The notes below the pieces were generated by a model. The model did not search any database. It saw nothing but the letters and a program-made list of their open reading frames with translations, and was not told the DNA's origin. This document shows, piece after piece, positions 1-10,694 of a stretch of 64,000 nt of DNA. This DNA is from a virus. Each line of letters starts with the position of its first letter. The first letter of the stretch is position 1. The stretch is taken from the IMG/VR virus record IMGVR_UViG_3300033153_016035, positions 55,918 to 119,917 of that record; one strand, 5' to 3'. A program made the translations under genes and the position numbers.

Positions 1-2848
1 TGATTGCTATAGACTCATTCTTCTTTTTCTTCTCTTCCTCATCCTCTTCCTCAGGGACCACGGTCTCGTCCTCTTCCTCCTCTTCTTCCTCAGGTTTCTT
101 TTCAGGCTCTTCCGGCTTTTCCTCTTCCGGCTTTTCTTCCTCAGGTTTCTCGGGTTCTGTAGGAGCGGCCGGTTCCTCTGGCTCTTCCTCGTCACCTTCC
201 TCCGGTTCCTCAGCCTTTGGTTCCGTCCCCTGTGCGACTTGTGTAGAAAGATCCCCCAGAGCTTTGGCTACTATTTGACGTACCTGATCTTTGCCTATGG
301 CGGTACCATCGGGTAACTGAATGTCCCCGGTTCCGCCTTCCTCTCCAGTCACTTTTTTGTTTGTGGGAGGAACCATTTCCGTGGGTTTATCTGGGGTGGT
401 ATCATCATCTTCCTCTGTAGCTGGTGTCATATCAGTATCCCCCTCCTCTTCTTCTTCCTCATTGAGTACCTGGTCCAACAACCACCCCGGATGGTTCTGA
501 TTTAAACTTTCAAGTTTGGCCAAAGCTTCCTCACTGTAGAGTAGTGGATATTCCTTTTCCATATCACCCATCATTTCTTGAGCCGCCTTACCGTCTAAAG
601 TAAGGAGTTCTGTATCATTCACTTGATAATACTTTACAAGCTGTTTTGCCTGGACCCCAGTCCGTCTAGGACTTGTGAATACAAGACGACGTATGCCCCA
701 AATATCCTTTTCTTTGTCATTTAAAACTATCTCCATACGCCAACCAATTTCGATCTCCTCCTCTTCCCCTGGTACCAGCGTCAGAGCCTCCAAAGAAGGC
801 GGCTTTTCCTGTGGTCCAAGATAAAAAGAGTAAACCTGTTTTTTATATTCGTGGCCTTTTTTATCGCGAAGTTTTCGTTCAACAACAAAATTAGCTTCTA
901 GCTGCACCACATTTGGGCTACTCTTTATACGTTGAGCCTTAAACAACTTAAGTATGCCGTCACGAATCCACCTACCGGCCCCCCTTATGGAACTTTTGGC
1001 CTTCGCAAGCCAATCCGATAGATCTTTAACAGTGGGTCGGGCCTCTAAAATGGCTGGGAGGATTTGGTGTAGCTCCCGACCTTCCGCCATTTTCATTTTT
1101 GGAAACCCGTCGACCGGAGACGGGAGTGATGCACTAAATAGCTCGGCTTCGGGTTGTGTTAACTTTAGACTAGCAAATCGCGCCGCAACCATTCGATTTT
1201 CCAGATGTCCAACATTAAACCCTTTATCAGCCGTAAGGGAGGGGGATTTTACCGGGTTGAAATCGACAAAAGAACGAGTCATAACTCCTGTAATTTTACT
1301 ATCTTTGGGGGTGGTTTGGTCAACCTCCACATCTAATAGCACTATCCAATATAAATCTTTATCTACGGGAAGAAAGTCGGCAATATGGTCTTTGATGTAA
1401 CTTGCCAAAACATGTTGGTGCGTCCAGGCAGCGAACTTATTTATAGTTTTATCGAGTGACTCAATAAAACTGTCCGTATCTATTTTCACCCGAAAAACTG
1501 CTGCGGCTGCCGGTATAACTAAATCCGTAGGAAGGAGAGACTTCTGTGCATCGGCAATAGAACGCTTTAGTTCTTGGGCATCGAAGGTAGTAAATATACC
1601 AAAAGCCTTACTCCCCCTAATAATTGAAGGTAATGTATTACTCACCCTATACACTTGTCTAATAAGGGAGGGCCCCTCAGCACTTTTTATCGCCCCCGGA
1701 AAGTCATCGTAACCCTTTTCCCACTCTGAAAAATCGAAATTTTTCTTATCCTGCTGGAGCTTTCTTGCTTTATCCTTTGTCATACCATATGTTGAAAATA
1801 TGGTTTGAAGGGCCCGGTCGCTTTGACCCTGAAAATGTTCGGCCCAAATAATGGTAGAATCTACAAATTTGGTTAGTTCCACAACCGCTGCTGTCTTACA
1901 AGCATCTTCTATTGCGGCATAGTTTTTACCTAGAAAACCAAAAAACCATTCAAGTGCCATTAGACTAGGTTTTAATTTCCCGACAGCTCTAAGCTTTTGC
2001 AGTGTTGTCTTAGCCTTTTCACGCACACCTTCTGTGGAACGAACTTTCTCCGCTTCAATTGCCTTAATTTTATCTTGCACCTCCGTCCCCATTGCATCTC
2101 TCTGGCGCGTCAGCTCTTGTATACGGATATCCAGGTCTCGTTGATCTTGCGCTACTGAGGACAGTACATCATCTTTACGTATCTGTATATCACGGATCGT
2201 ACGTTCCAAATCAAGTCGGAAGTCCCGCCGCAAAACAGCAAAGGTGTCCTTAACCGACCCATATCGAAGTAATCCTAAAAACTCTTTCTGGTTTGCTTCC
2301 AGCTCTGACTTTGCCTTTGACAATTCCCCACTGGAATAACGCCTTGCCTCTTCTAAGACTTCTAGGGCTTCTATTGCTTCTTTATCTTCCAGCACATGCA
2401 CCGGGGTTTCGACAAGATCCCAAAGTAGTGCATCGGCCTCACTGGCAGTAACTTTACCCTCTTTTAAAGCTTTGGCATAACCGGCTCGGGAGTACATGTA
2501 CCGGATGTGGTTTTGCAATTCCTCTGGCTTATATGTTTCACAGAGCTGATGGAGCTGAAATTTAGACACGCCGAGATTAGAGATTAAAGGAAGATCCGTA
2601 TCGAGCCCTTCAGCTTCTATTACCTTATTTAAATCAAATGGATGAGAACACCCCACCAGAGCCCTAATAACACTTCGGCTCCGTTTTGAAGACTTTTTAA
2701 AGGCGCGGCCAAGGCCAGCATCTGCCTTATTCAGGGTTCGACAAAAGACTGCTTCATCTAGCAAGACCCTTTCATCGACTGATTGGTTTGAGGCACTAAG
2801 AGCGCAATAAATCTGTCCGGTTAGGTGCCAGAGGTCTGTATTTCCCAT
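1..2848 (-). CDS. Large virion-type protein, C-terminus cut by window edge
   Basis: I read an uninterrupted minus-strand frame from an ATG at 2848-2846 to the left edge, about 949 codons with no stop. The start has a good ribosome site (AAAGGATAAGAC before ATG) and follows the previous stop by 3 bases. Residues about 190-290 are charged and heptad-like, probably coiled coil. The last 150 residues are extremely acidic with repeated proline-glutamate-lysine units (EKPEEEKPEEE). I recognise no enzyme motif. It is the last visible member of a run of large minus-strand genes that look like virion or internal head proteins. Function unknown; that the frame is coding is nearly certain from its length. 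Confidence 0.9.
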   Translation of the reverse strand, partial: MGNTDLWHLTGQIYCALSASNQSVDERVLLDEAVFCRTLNKADAGLGRAFKKSSKRSRSVIRALVGCSHPFDLNKVIEAEGLDTDLPLISNLGVSKFQLHQLCETYKPEELQNHIRYMYSRAGYAKALKEGKVTASEADALLWDLVETPVHVLEDKEAIEALEVLEEARRYSSGELSKAKSELEANQKEFLGLLRYGSVKDTFAVLRRDFRLDLERTIRDIQIRKDDVLSSVAQDQRDLDIRIQELTRQRDAMGTEVQDKIKAIEAEKVRSTEGVREKAKTTLQKLRAVGKLKPSLMALEWFFGFLGKNYAAIEDACKTAAVVELTKFVDSTIIWAEHFQGQSDRALQTIFSTYGMTKDKARKLQQDKKNFDFSEWEKGYDDFPGAIKSAEGPSLIRQVYRVSNTLPSIIRGSKAFGIFTTFDAQELKRSIADAQKSLLPTDLVIPAAAAVFRVKIDTDSFIESLDKTINKFAAWTHQHVLASYIKDHIADFLPVDKDLYWIVLLDVEVDQTTPKDSKITGVMTRSFVDFNPVKSPSLTADKGFNVGHLENRMVAARFASLKLTQPEAELFSASLPSPVDGFPKMKMAEGRELHQILPAILEARPTVKDLSDWLAKAKSSIRGAGRWIRDGILKLFKAQRIKSSPNVVQLEANFVVERKLRDKKGHEYKKQVYSFYLGPQEKPPSLEALTLVPGEEEEIEIGWRMEIVLNDKEKDIWGIRRLVFTSPRRTGVQAKQLVKYYQVNDTELLTLDGKAAQEMMGDMEKEYPLLYSEEALAKLESLNQNHPGWLLDQVLNEEEEEEGDTDMTPATEEDDDTTPDKPTEMVPPTNKKVTGEEGGTGDIQLPDGTAIGKDQVRQIVAKALGDLSTQVAQGTEPKAEEPEEGDEEEPEEPAAPTEPEKPEEEKPEEEKPEEPEKKPEEEEEEEDETVVPEEEDEEEKKKKNESIAI

Positions 2849-2851
2849 GTC

Positions 2852-3967
2852 TTATCCTTTGCCTACTGAGGTTATTACCTGATCTACACTAATATTTTTT
2901 ACAATGTTACCTATAGGTTCCGCCGCCGCTTGTGCTATTACCCCATCTTTGCCCATTGCCGGGGCTGTATCATCCGAAACCGGGGCTCCTACTACTTGCG
3001 CGGCTATGCCGGTAACTCTTGATATTTGAACCACCCACCAGGGTGAATCTTTTCCATCTGGTTTACTCGCCAGTAGCGCCTGAGGGTATGCTTGTTTTAC
3101 CATCGTCATAATAACATCCATCTCATCTTGTTCTACACAAGGGTCGAAACAAAGATAAATGATATTATCGTCCAAGATGATATCCTGTAAGGCGTCGAGA
3201 GCATCCATTATCACTAATTTCTGCACAATACCATCAACAATCTCGTCGGTGGTCTCCAGAAAGGGATTGACTTCTTCCACTAAAGACACGGCGCGCATAG
3301 AAGATGGTAGGTGAAGAAGTATCTTAGTAGCAGTTTCTGTGATAACCCCCTCTTGAACGGCCACAACATCCGGTTTAACAACCTTACTTACCGGGGACGG
3401 GTCAACTATCTCCGGTTTTGGAAACCCTGACAGGACCAAACGTCTGCCGGTGAACCTGAAAATTGCACCACAATTTTTTTCCTGATAGTAACAAGAGATG
3501 GAGGCCGGGTAATCCAACTTAACCTTTACTTCCAGAGCCTCAAGGGGGCACGGTGCCTGAAAGTATTCTTTAACAACCCCGGCAAAAGCACCGGCAAATC
3601 GTGCTAGAAGGCCAGGGCCGGGTACAGTAAAAAGGCGTTGAAGATGGCTTGAGAATTCTTGATAGAAGGTTACCTGCAACTTTTTAAGGGCTCCTACGAA
3701 ATAACCCAATTGCTTTTCTACGTTCCGCACGGGCCCTTTTAACACTTTATTTAATCTCTGATACTGCCTAAAGGGTGCATCGTCAGCTACAGAAATTGTC
3801 TTACCCGCCCCCTTTGGGGTGGTGACCACCACATTTAATGCAATAGCATCCTCCTGCGCACTGGAAGACAGTCCCGGGACAGAAAGATCAACACGGTGAT
3901 TTTCCCGTTGGAGTAACTCGTAATTCTTATTTGCTTCCGCAAAGACAAAGAAGATATCCATATACAT
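2852..3967 (-). CDS. Hypothetical virion-type protein, 371 aa
   Basis: Long frame between two other large genes, beginning just after the stop of the upstream gene at 3969. The first residues are MYMDIFFVFAEANKNYE; the second Met (3961) is an alternative start, with weak AGGA spacing for either. Soluble-looking mixed alpha/beta sequence, no signal peptide or clear membrane segment, and no motif I recognise. Position in the 1-13831 block suggests a structural or virion-associated role, which is inference from context only. Confidence 0.8.
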   Translation of the reverse strand: MYMDIFFVFAEANKNYELLQRENHRVDLSVPGLSSSAQEDAIALNVVVTTPKGAGKTISVADDAPFRQYQRLNKVLKGPVRNVEKQLGYFVGALKKLQVTFYQEFSSHLQRLFTVPGPGLLARFAGAFAGVVKEYFQAPCPLEALEVKVKLDYPASISCYYQEKNCGAIFRFTGRRLVLSGFPKPEIVDPSPVSKVVKPDVVAVQEGVITETATKILLHLPSSMRAVSLVEEVNPFLETTDEIVDGIVQKLVIMDALDALQDIILDDNIIYLCFDPCVEQDEMDVIMTMVKQAYPQALLASKPDGKDSPWWVVQISRVTGIAAQVVGAPVSDDTAPAMGKDGVIAQAAAEPIGNIVKNISVDQVITSVGKG

Positions 3968-3968
3968 C

Positions 3969-6900
3969 CTATAGTTTCTGGTAAAGGGACATAACTTTAC
4001 TCAAACCCACATCGGTGTCCACTGCTTCACGCAAGTTTTTTAAAGAAGCATACAAGGTGTCGACGTCAACTAAAACATCTCCAGAGTAGTCTTTAGTTGT
4101 TACAACGACACGCCACATGGGAAGTACGCCTTCAGCTTTATAGTCTTTCTCGCCCATATAATCCGCTATAATGTAAACGTCTCCTGGACGCATTGGTATT
4201 TTTTTTGCTTTACTGCGCCCCAGCATCGGAACCCTTCCAACTACTCGGTCTTTAAGAACAAATCTACTTATAAACTTATTTTTCTCTTTGATACCCATTA
4301 CCCGCTTCTGGGCTTCCTTTTGGGGCAGCTCTAAAAATGTTGGGGAGTGTGTTATTGCGGTAAAGACCTCAGACAAGAATGCGTAAGCTTCGCCGGGGAA
4401 GTCCGAACCTTCTAATGTAACAATGTCTTCGGGTAAAGGGTCTTTTGACAATTTTCCGCCAAAACTTTCCTTTTTGGAAAGCGCGTGTATGACAACCCGA
4501 TCGCCCGAGGTAAGGAGGCTACCTTTAAACCGGGACTTCATACACATAATAGGAGCTTTGCCCAGCACAAAAGGCTCATCTACCCAACTTAGAACAAACT
4601 TATAGGGGTCTTTCATATTGTAAATAATTGAGTTTTTGGTTAGGTACCGCCATAGGTTGCTAAAGAAGCTAGAGATGTGTTCCTTCAATCCAGCTAATAT
4701 AGACTTTCTGGAACTTTCAGTTTTAGCCACCGCCGCCTGGGATTTATTTTCTATAAAAATTGTTTCTTTCCCGGATTCTCGGTAATTTTTAATCCACACC
4801 AAAGAGCCTCGCAAACCCGCTGGGATTTTACTAACAGCCCAACCTAATTTTTTAATGGAGTAGACAGTCATACCCACAGAGAGCACCAACGGCATAAAAA
4901 ATCCGATAGTGCCTTCCCCCAAGAAATCGAGGAAATCCGGGTATTTGAACATAATTATAATTAGTCCGTATTCCCTGGAGGAAAAAACGCCGTGGATGGG
5001 GTGTCCTGTCTTATCTGCTTGAAGCGCAAAATTTCTCCAGTAGTCTTCCGCAAATTGACGTTCTATGGGTTCTGCTTCTTCATATACCTGTGCCAATTTT
5101 TCTTGTAGCTCTTTAGGAACCTTTTCATTTAGAGCTATAGAACCCCGCAACTCCTCCAATAAAAGGATGATTGTATCAAGATCTAATTTAAAAAATCGAG
5201 AGTAGGTCCAATTCCAGAACTCCCAATCCTTGGAAGTTCTAACTATGTGTGTTTTCGTACCCATTTCTGTTTTAACTACACGGCGGACTTCTACTTCCCT
5301 GTAAGCCTCCCCCTTCCACAACCACAGCCCCGGTCTATGCTTTACATTACCAGTGGCATCAAAGAGGCGGTTGAAGTCGGCATAGGCGTGACGAATAAAC
5401 TTTGTCAATTTCCGTGCGTTTTTCGCAAGGTTCGCGCTATCTCTTCCCAAAATAAAATCTTCAGTTTCCTGGTAAACTAGAAACTTACGAAGGAAGATTT
5501 CGTCTTCATGCGTTAGCCCGCCAAAGACTGCAAACCGGTTACGCCACCACCTAAGAACCACATTCCCAATACTAAAGATGACGCCCACTTTTGCCATTAA
5601 AATACTCCACCCCCACAGTGATAAACCCAAAAAAGCCTCGTCCAGGGGTTCGTCTATCATGACAGTCTTGCCAGTGTCCGGACCCGAAAGTACTAAAAGC
5701 TCCTGCTTTCCGCCCTCTTCGTTATAATTGGCTTGAGTTCCTGCGGGGATTTCTACCACTTCCCCTTCTGGGCCAAAGCCCCGGATGGTTTTTGGGGTAG
5801 TTATTTTACCGGGCCCACCGGCAGTAATATCACCCTCTTTAAGACGTTCAAGCTCTCGTTGCTCCCGCGCTGTCAGATCAGTTTTAACTTTGTCTATCTG
5901 CTGTTTAATTCTTTCCTTAGCGGCTTCCATTCCTTCTTTACTGGTCGTAGTAAGCTGAGCCCTTTGACGCTTTAATGCCTCCAGACGGCTCTTCCTCAAT
6001 TCGACGTACCGTTGTTTAATAGCCATCGCCTTCTTAGCTGCGGCGTCATCTGCTTCCAGGAGAACCATTGTATCGGTATAATTTACTATGCTGTGTGCTT
6101 TTATCTTCTCAGATAAAAATAGTTCTTCGTGAAGCTGTACGGCGTTTCGGACATCATTATAAACTCGTATTATTATTCCCGGATGACAACTCTTCTTTAC
6201 TACCCGACCCGCCACACGCACTAAACCCTCAACCTGCTCTTCTGTCAAAAGCATGTCAAAGGCACTAATCACAATTTCCTCTATCCGCCTACCTGCGCGA
6301 ATATAAAGTCCGCCTTCCGGCTCCATCTGGGTACTTTTCGGTAGCACCTCCCCCACAAAAATATTTTCATCGAGTCCGCCTTGGATACGAAAGTATCGTA
6401 CAGTACCACTAGGATAAGGGGTACCGTTAGAAAACATCCGCAGGGCTGCTTCTTCAGGTCTAATGTGGCGAATGGCGCTGTAGCCCTCATCGTTAGTCTG
6501 AAATGTCCCCACGGACCGGTGCATTCTTCCCAACTCTCTATGGAGTCGACCAGCCGTCGGATCGGTTTTATGATACCGCTGGGCCTTCACCAGGGCCGCC
6601 TTACTCTGTTTCTTTTGAAGCATGGAGCGAAAACTACGTATACGCGAAACCACTCCCCCTCGATTCTTGCGTGATAAGATTTTATGCTGCACTTTCTTGT
6701 TGTGCTGCCGAGCTTTATTTATCCCCTTGGAGGTGAAGCGAAAACCCCCCACCACTATACGGGGATCACCCCCACGATGCCTTGGGTTTAGAACTGAACT
6801 TGGAGGCCGTTTACCGGACCACACCGTCTCTAAAAGTAAGGTGTTGCTTGCATATTCCCCCGCCTCATAGTGGTCGCAGTGAGGACGACTGTGTAGATAG

Positions 6901-7508
6901 GCTTCGACCAGAAGCTGGAACTGCCTACTTTCTGATATTGGAGATTCTATCGCCATTTCCCGTAGCCACGGAGGGGGTACCTGCACAAGTTTTTTACCCT
7001 CCCGGGCTATACGGGGAAGCTCTTCGACAACGACTCCTGGGTATACACCAATAGTTTTTGAACCCAAAGAGCCCCAGTACTGCGGCTCCTCTTCTATTTT
7101 AGTAAATGCCGCCTCTAATAAACCAAATACCTCCGGTGTGGGTTCTCGGTGCGCCGGGAAATTTAAGAACCAAAGACTCTCATATAGACTATCTTGTTCT
7201 ACTACCCCTGCGAGGAACGGGTATGCGGATTGTCTTAGTAGGTCACGTTGCACCGCTTCACATGTCCAACTGTGCTCAGAGGTTATTATAGTCCCTTGAG
7301 ACATAAAGTCTTCATATACTGCTGAGTAGGTCTCCACAACATCCGGGGCTTCTACCTCCCCTTGAAACCGAACTTGACATGAAGGACATTTAACCGGGTA
7401 CCTGCCACTATATACCGGAATGGTTAGCCCACAAGAAGCGCATTTCACCTTAATTCGTCTGCTTTGGAGGACTCGTGCCATTCCTGGCGTAATTATAATC
7501 TTTTTCAA
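3969..7508 (-). CDS. Very large zinc-ribbon and membrane-segment protein, 1179 aa
   Basis: I prefer a TTG start at 7508: GGGAGGG lies 7 bases upstream and TTGA overlaps the stop of the preceding gene; a longer GTG start at 7526 is possible. The N-terminus carries a zinc ribbon (CASC ... CPSC, about residues 23-45). A charged helical stretch around 490-560 looks coiled coil. Two hydrophobic segments follow, near residues 625-660 (GLSLWGWSILMAKVGVIFSI) and about 880-905 (GFFMPLVLSVGMTVYSI). An LDEA site just before the first hydrophobic segment resembles the T4-type prohead protease consensus. Probably a large virion or ejected protein; no family recognised. Confidence 0.85.
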   Translation of the reverse strand: MKKIIITPGMARVLQSRRIKVKCASCGLTIPVYSGRYPVKCPSCQVRFQGEVEAPDVVETYSAVYEDFMSQGTIITSEHSWTCEAVQRDLLRQSAYPFLAGVVEQDSLYESLWFLNFPAHREPTPEVFGLLEAAFTKIEEEPQYWGSLGSKTIGVYPGVVVEELPRIAREGKKLVQVPPPWLREMAIESPISESRQFQLLVEAYLHSRPHCDHYEAGEYASNTLLLETVWSGKRPPSSVLNPRHRGGDPRIVVGGFRFTSKGINKARQHNKKVQHKILSRKNRGGVVSRIRSFRSMLQKKQSKAALVKAQRYHKTDPTAGRLHRELGRMHRSVGTFQTNDEGYSAIRHIRPEEAALRMFSNGTPYPSGTVRYFRIQGGLDENIFVGEVLPKSTQMEPEGGLYIRAGRRIEEIVISAFDMLLTEEQVEGLVRVAGRVVKKSCHPGIIIRVYNDVRNAVQLHEELFLSEKIKAHSIVNYTDTMVLLEADDAAAKKAMAIKQRYVELRKSRLEALKRQRAQLTTTSKEGMEAAKERIKQQIDKVKTDLTAREQRELERLKEGDITAGGPGKITTPKTIRGFGPEGEVVEIPAGTQANYNEEGGKQELLVLSGPDTGKTVMIDEPLDEAFLGLSLWGWSILMAKVGVIFSIGNVVLRWWRNRFAVFGGLTHEDEIFLRKFLVYQETEDFILGRDSANLAKNARKLTKFIRHAYADFNRLFDATGNVKHRPGLWLWKGEAYREVEVRRVVKTEMGTKTHIVRTSKDWEFWNWTYSRFFKLDLDTIILLLEELRGSIALNEKVPKELQEKLAQVYEEAEPIERQFAEDYWRNFALQADKTGHPIHGVFSSREYGLIIIMFKYPDFLDFLGEGTIGFFMPLVLSVGMTVYSIKKLGWAVSKIPAGLRGSLVWIKNYRESGKETIFIENKSQAAVAKTESSRKSILAGLKEHISSFFSNLWRYLTKNSIIYNMKDPYKFVLSWVDEPFVLGKAPIMCMKSRFKGSLLTSGDRVVIHALSKKESFGGKLSKDPLPEDIVTLEGSDFPGEAYAFLSEVFTAITHSPTFLELPQKEAQKRVMGIKEKNKFISRFVLKDRVVGRVPMLGRSKAKKIPMRPGDVYIIADYMGEKDYKAEGVLPMWRVVVTTKDYSGDVLVDVDTLYASLKNLREAVDTDVGLSKVMSLYQKL

Positions 7509-10500
7509 ACCGTAACCCTCCCACACGTCATAACTTTTGGGATATACTCGTATATGGCTTTACAGGGGGAGGCTCCGCCACAGATGCCATGATACACGGT
7601 GATGTCTCCATTCTTTCTGAATATAAGATAATTTCCATCCTCACATAGCGCAGAAATTACATCCGTATTTTTAAAGAGAAATGGTACCTCAGACTCTCTG
7701 ATGGTACTTAACTTCCTAGTTACCATAACCTCTATTGGCACAAACTCTAATATCTCCCCAACGTCTTGACATTCGTATATCAATTTATCTGTATTAAATG
7801 TAGTATCTAGTAGCTGGTGAATTGCCTTTTGCTCCAGTACGTGTTCAAACCACGTACTGACATGCCCCAAGCGTGATTCAAAGGCCGCACTAACCGAACT
7901 ACCTAAATCCACATTACAAGGAATAGCAACTACTGCACGTTGACTACCCGCTAAAACACAAGAGAAGGCGGCTCCAGAACGTATTAGATTTTCCGTAGCT
8001 ATAGCAAATCTACCCTTGTCAGGGGCTTTTTCAAATGTAAATTCTACCGTACAACTACCATTTACCACCTCAGCGGGAAAACATGGTATTTCGTCTCGAA
8101 CTTCTTGAAGAAACTCTTTTGTTGGGGAAAACGCAAATTCTATTTCCCCTTTAGACTCACACAAACGTATTACTCGTAAACCAGGATAATTGCGCGCTAT
8201 AAAATTTGGTAGAGCCTCCTGGACGCTTTCTGTCTTCGACAACAGTCGCACCATGTCTGCTGCTTGTAGTTCCTGAACATCTGTTATAACCTGATGTCCG
8301 CGCATCAAATTACGAAGCTGCTGGGGTTTTTGGTCGTCAAGCATGTACCCGTCAACGCCCTGGGCTGTTTGGACAAAGCCATTTTTCGTTGTCATTTTCA
8401 GTGCCACATGGGCGCCGGTCTTTCCAGCACCGAACTGACCCTCCACTTCATCCTTAAATTTCTGTACGTCGTTTGTACTATAAAAGGCGCCGAATATGTG
8501 GAAAAGTGGCGAATGACATACAACTTGAATGGGTATAGGCTGCGCCTGGTCGCGGGCCCATTTGGGGACGTCTTTTCCACCAACTAGATGTGGGTAGTCT
8601 TCCGGCGTAGGGCTATAACTAAAATGCAGAACTAACATAACCTCGGTAGTAAGTGGATTGTTATTGGCATCATCAAAATCAAAAAGTTCCACCTCGCAGT
8701 GGGCTGTAAACCACGGTGGAAGTGCTATAGGCGTTCTAGTTGGAACCTTATTGAAGGTGGTTAGTATAAGACCTCTATTTTTAGGGAAGGGCATTTTATT
8801 TCCAAAGAAGCGAGTTACCTGCTTTTTTACATAGCGGGTGAAATCTTGTATTATTCCAAACTTGTCTTCCCCCCAATGTATACTCCCGCCAACTGCAGTG
8901 GCCACAGTTTTAAATATATCCTTAATATCGTCATCACCCGACAAGGCTTCCCACATAAAGCTATTTAGTTTTCTAGTAGACTCATATTGTTGTTCCCATT
9001 CACCCGATATGTCACCCTCAACCACACCAATCTGCTCTTGCTGCTCTCTGGTAAGCTCGTGGAAACCCATCACAGAATCCCCAAACCCCAAACCTCGATA
9101 ACTTTCCCCCATCTTTTCTATATTCTCACGTTCCCTTTCCGCGCCCTTGGCCTGACCGGACAAAGTCACCATCTCATCCCACCACTTCTGTGATTCGGGA
9201 GCTAACTTTGGCAGCCCCGCCTCTACAATACTATAAGCTTCTGCGAGTATGTGTAGTTCTCCGTCGGTCATTGTGCCCAATATATCAGGATCTATCCTCT
9301 GCTTTTTCTCTAATTCTGCTATAAGCACTTTAGCTTCTGCATACTGCGTAGCCCGTAGTTTGACGTACGCCATCTCTTCCTTTTTTCGGGCCACCTCGGC
9401 TGGATTTTCAGTTACTTTCTGCAAAGTCCTTATGGGCTCAAAGACTTCTTCTACTTTAGCAGATACCTGGTCTAAAAACTGCTTAACAAAAGACTTTGGA
9501 CCAATAACCCGGGGGGATACTTGGCCTGTAGCTAGATAGTTATTAACCAACTCAGAGGGGGAATCGACCACAAGAACTTTGCCAGCAAATACACTACCTT
9601 CCATTGTAAGCATTTTCTCAAAAGCTGCATCTTCGGAGCCAACCGGCTCCGCCACCTTATTTATACTGGGAACCGATAATGTTATAGTATCCCCGCCGGC
9701 GCCCCCGTTAGCCATACTCTGGGCCATAAGATACGCGGCGGCAACGCCACCTAAATTATATATTAGTTTAAAATCATCTTTTCCTATAGTTTCTAGGGTT
9801 CCAAGTAGTGCGGGCATTGGTCCTCGACATTTAAACCGTCGGGGGGCACCTTGCACTACACCTAACTCCAAATCAAAATCGCACTCTATCAACATTGGGT
9901 TAGCTGCCCCCTCTCCCACAAAACCCAAAACCCGCAGTTTAGTCTTGGTTGCCACTTTTGGTTTTATCAGGAGTGGCTTTTGTAGAGTCCAGTCAGACAC
10001 CGATGTTATGAGCACACCGCCTTTAGGAACAACCCACATACCCAGATATTTTGAAACCCGGCGGATCATTGGAGCATAGTCCACTACAGAGCGGTCAATT
10101 GGGGTTTTATACAAGTTAGGGTTATCTACCCCATAAAGTGCTTGTATCTCTTTGTCACCGAAAGCGCGGTCCAGTCTTTCTTCTAAACGTGAAGTTCCGG
10201 AACCCCTTATCCGTGCTATAATAAATGGTGTGGATTCCTTAAGGGTAGTCAGCACAGAAAAACCGTATATATCGCCGTCTATCTGACCACGTAGAAGGAG
10301 TGCTTCTACCAAGGAGCGAAAATATCGTGTTTCTTTTTCTGCTAGAAAACTCTTCGTGTCGACTGGCACGGGGAGCGTAAACACTTTTTCGGTTACTATA
10401 TTCCTGGGACTACCTACCCCGGGAATAAACCCTAAAGATGCAATGGTGGCCCGCAACCTGGTTAAAGCCGAGCCACAATTTTTGTAGATAATTTCATCCG

Positions 10501-10693
10501 TACTCTCGTACAGAACTTCATCGCCTTTAAAAGCCTCATGTATTTTACGGGAAATCTCCGTGGTTAGTCCCAGATCTTCAATCTTAACGGCAAGAGTTTT
10601 TCCCACACGGCCGGGGGTAAAGATACCATAACCGTACTTTTCATCCACTATGGTGGTAATGTCCTGATGGTTATCCCGTATAAATTCTACCAT
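7505..10693 (-). CDS. Very large virion-type protein, 1062 aa
   Basis: Open frame of more than 1000 codons. I place the start at the ATG at 10693 (GGGGATAAA before it), right after the upstream stop at 10695; the in-frame ATG at 10735 would overlap the neighbour by 41 bases. The middle (roughly residues 420-560) is helical and charged. A Walker-A-like string (GQFGAGKT) occurs near residue 765 but lacks the usual hydrophobic strand before it, so I do not call an ATPase. No family recognised. It sits between two membrane-containing genes of the same block, consistent with a virion component. Confidence 0.85.
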   Translation of the reverse strand: MVEFIRDNHQDITTIVDEKYGYGIFTPGRVGKTLAVKIEDLGLTTEISRKIHEAFKGDEVLYESTDEIIYKNCGSALTRLRATIASLGFIPGVGSPRNIVTEKVFTLPVPVDTKSFLAEKETRYFRSLVEALLLRGQIDGDIYGFSVLTTLKESTPFIIARIRGSGTSRLEERLDRAFGDKEIQALYGVDNPNLYKTPIDRSVVDYAPMIRRVSKYLGMWVVPKGGVLITSVSDWTLQKPLLIKPKVATKTKLRVLGFVGEGAANPMLIECDFDLELGVVQGAPRRFKCRGPMPALLGTLETIGKDDFKLIYNLGGVAAAYLMAQSMANGGAGGDTITLSVPSINKVAEPVGSEDAAFEKMLTMEGSVFAGKVLVVDSPSELVNNYLATGQVSPRVIGPKSFVKQFLDQVSAKVEEVFEPIRTLQKVTENPAEVARKKEEMAYVKLRATQYAEAKVLIAELEKKQRIDPDILGTMTDGELHILAEAYSIVEAGLPKLAPESQKWWDEMVTLSGQAKGAERERENIEKMGESYRGLGFGDSVMGFHELTREQQEQIGVVEGDISGEWEQQYESTRKLNSFMWEALSGDDDIKDIFKTVATAVGGSIHWGEDKFGIIQDFTRYVKKQVTRFFGNKMPFPKNRGLILTTFNKVPTRTPIALPPWFTAHCEVELFDFDDANNNPLTTEVMLVLHFSYSPTPEDYPHLVGGKDVPKWARDQAQPIPIQVVCHSPLFHIFGAFYSTNDVQKFKDEVEGQFGAGKTGAHVALKMTTKNGFVQTAQGVDGYMLDDQKPQQLRNLMRGHQVITDVQELQAADMVRLLSKTESVQEALPNFIARNYPGLRVIRLCESKGEIEFAFSPTKEFLQEVRDEIPCFPAEVVNGSCTVEFTFEKAPDKGRFAIATENLIRSGAAFSCVLAGSQRAVVAIPCNVDLGSSVSAAFESRLGHVSTWFEHVLEQKAIHQLLDTTFNTDKLIYECQDVGEILEFVPIEVMVTRKLSTIRESEVPFLFKNTDVISALCEDGNYLIFRKNGDITVYHGICGGASPCKAIYEYIPKVMTCGRVTV

Positions 10694-10694
10694 T

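Noticed and set aside
8380-8460. Walker-A-like GQFGAGKT in the 1062-aa protein as evidence for an ATPase
   Set aside because: No hydrophobic strand precedes it and no Walker B or other ATPase motif is visible.
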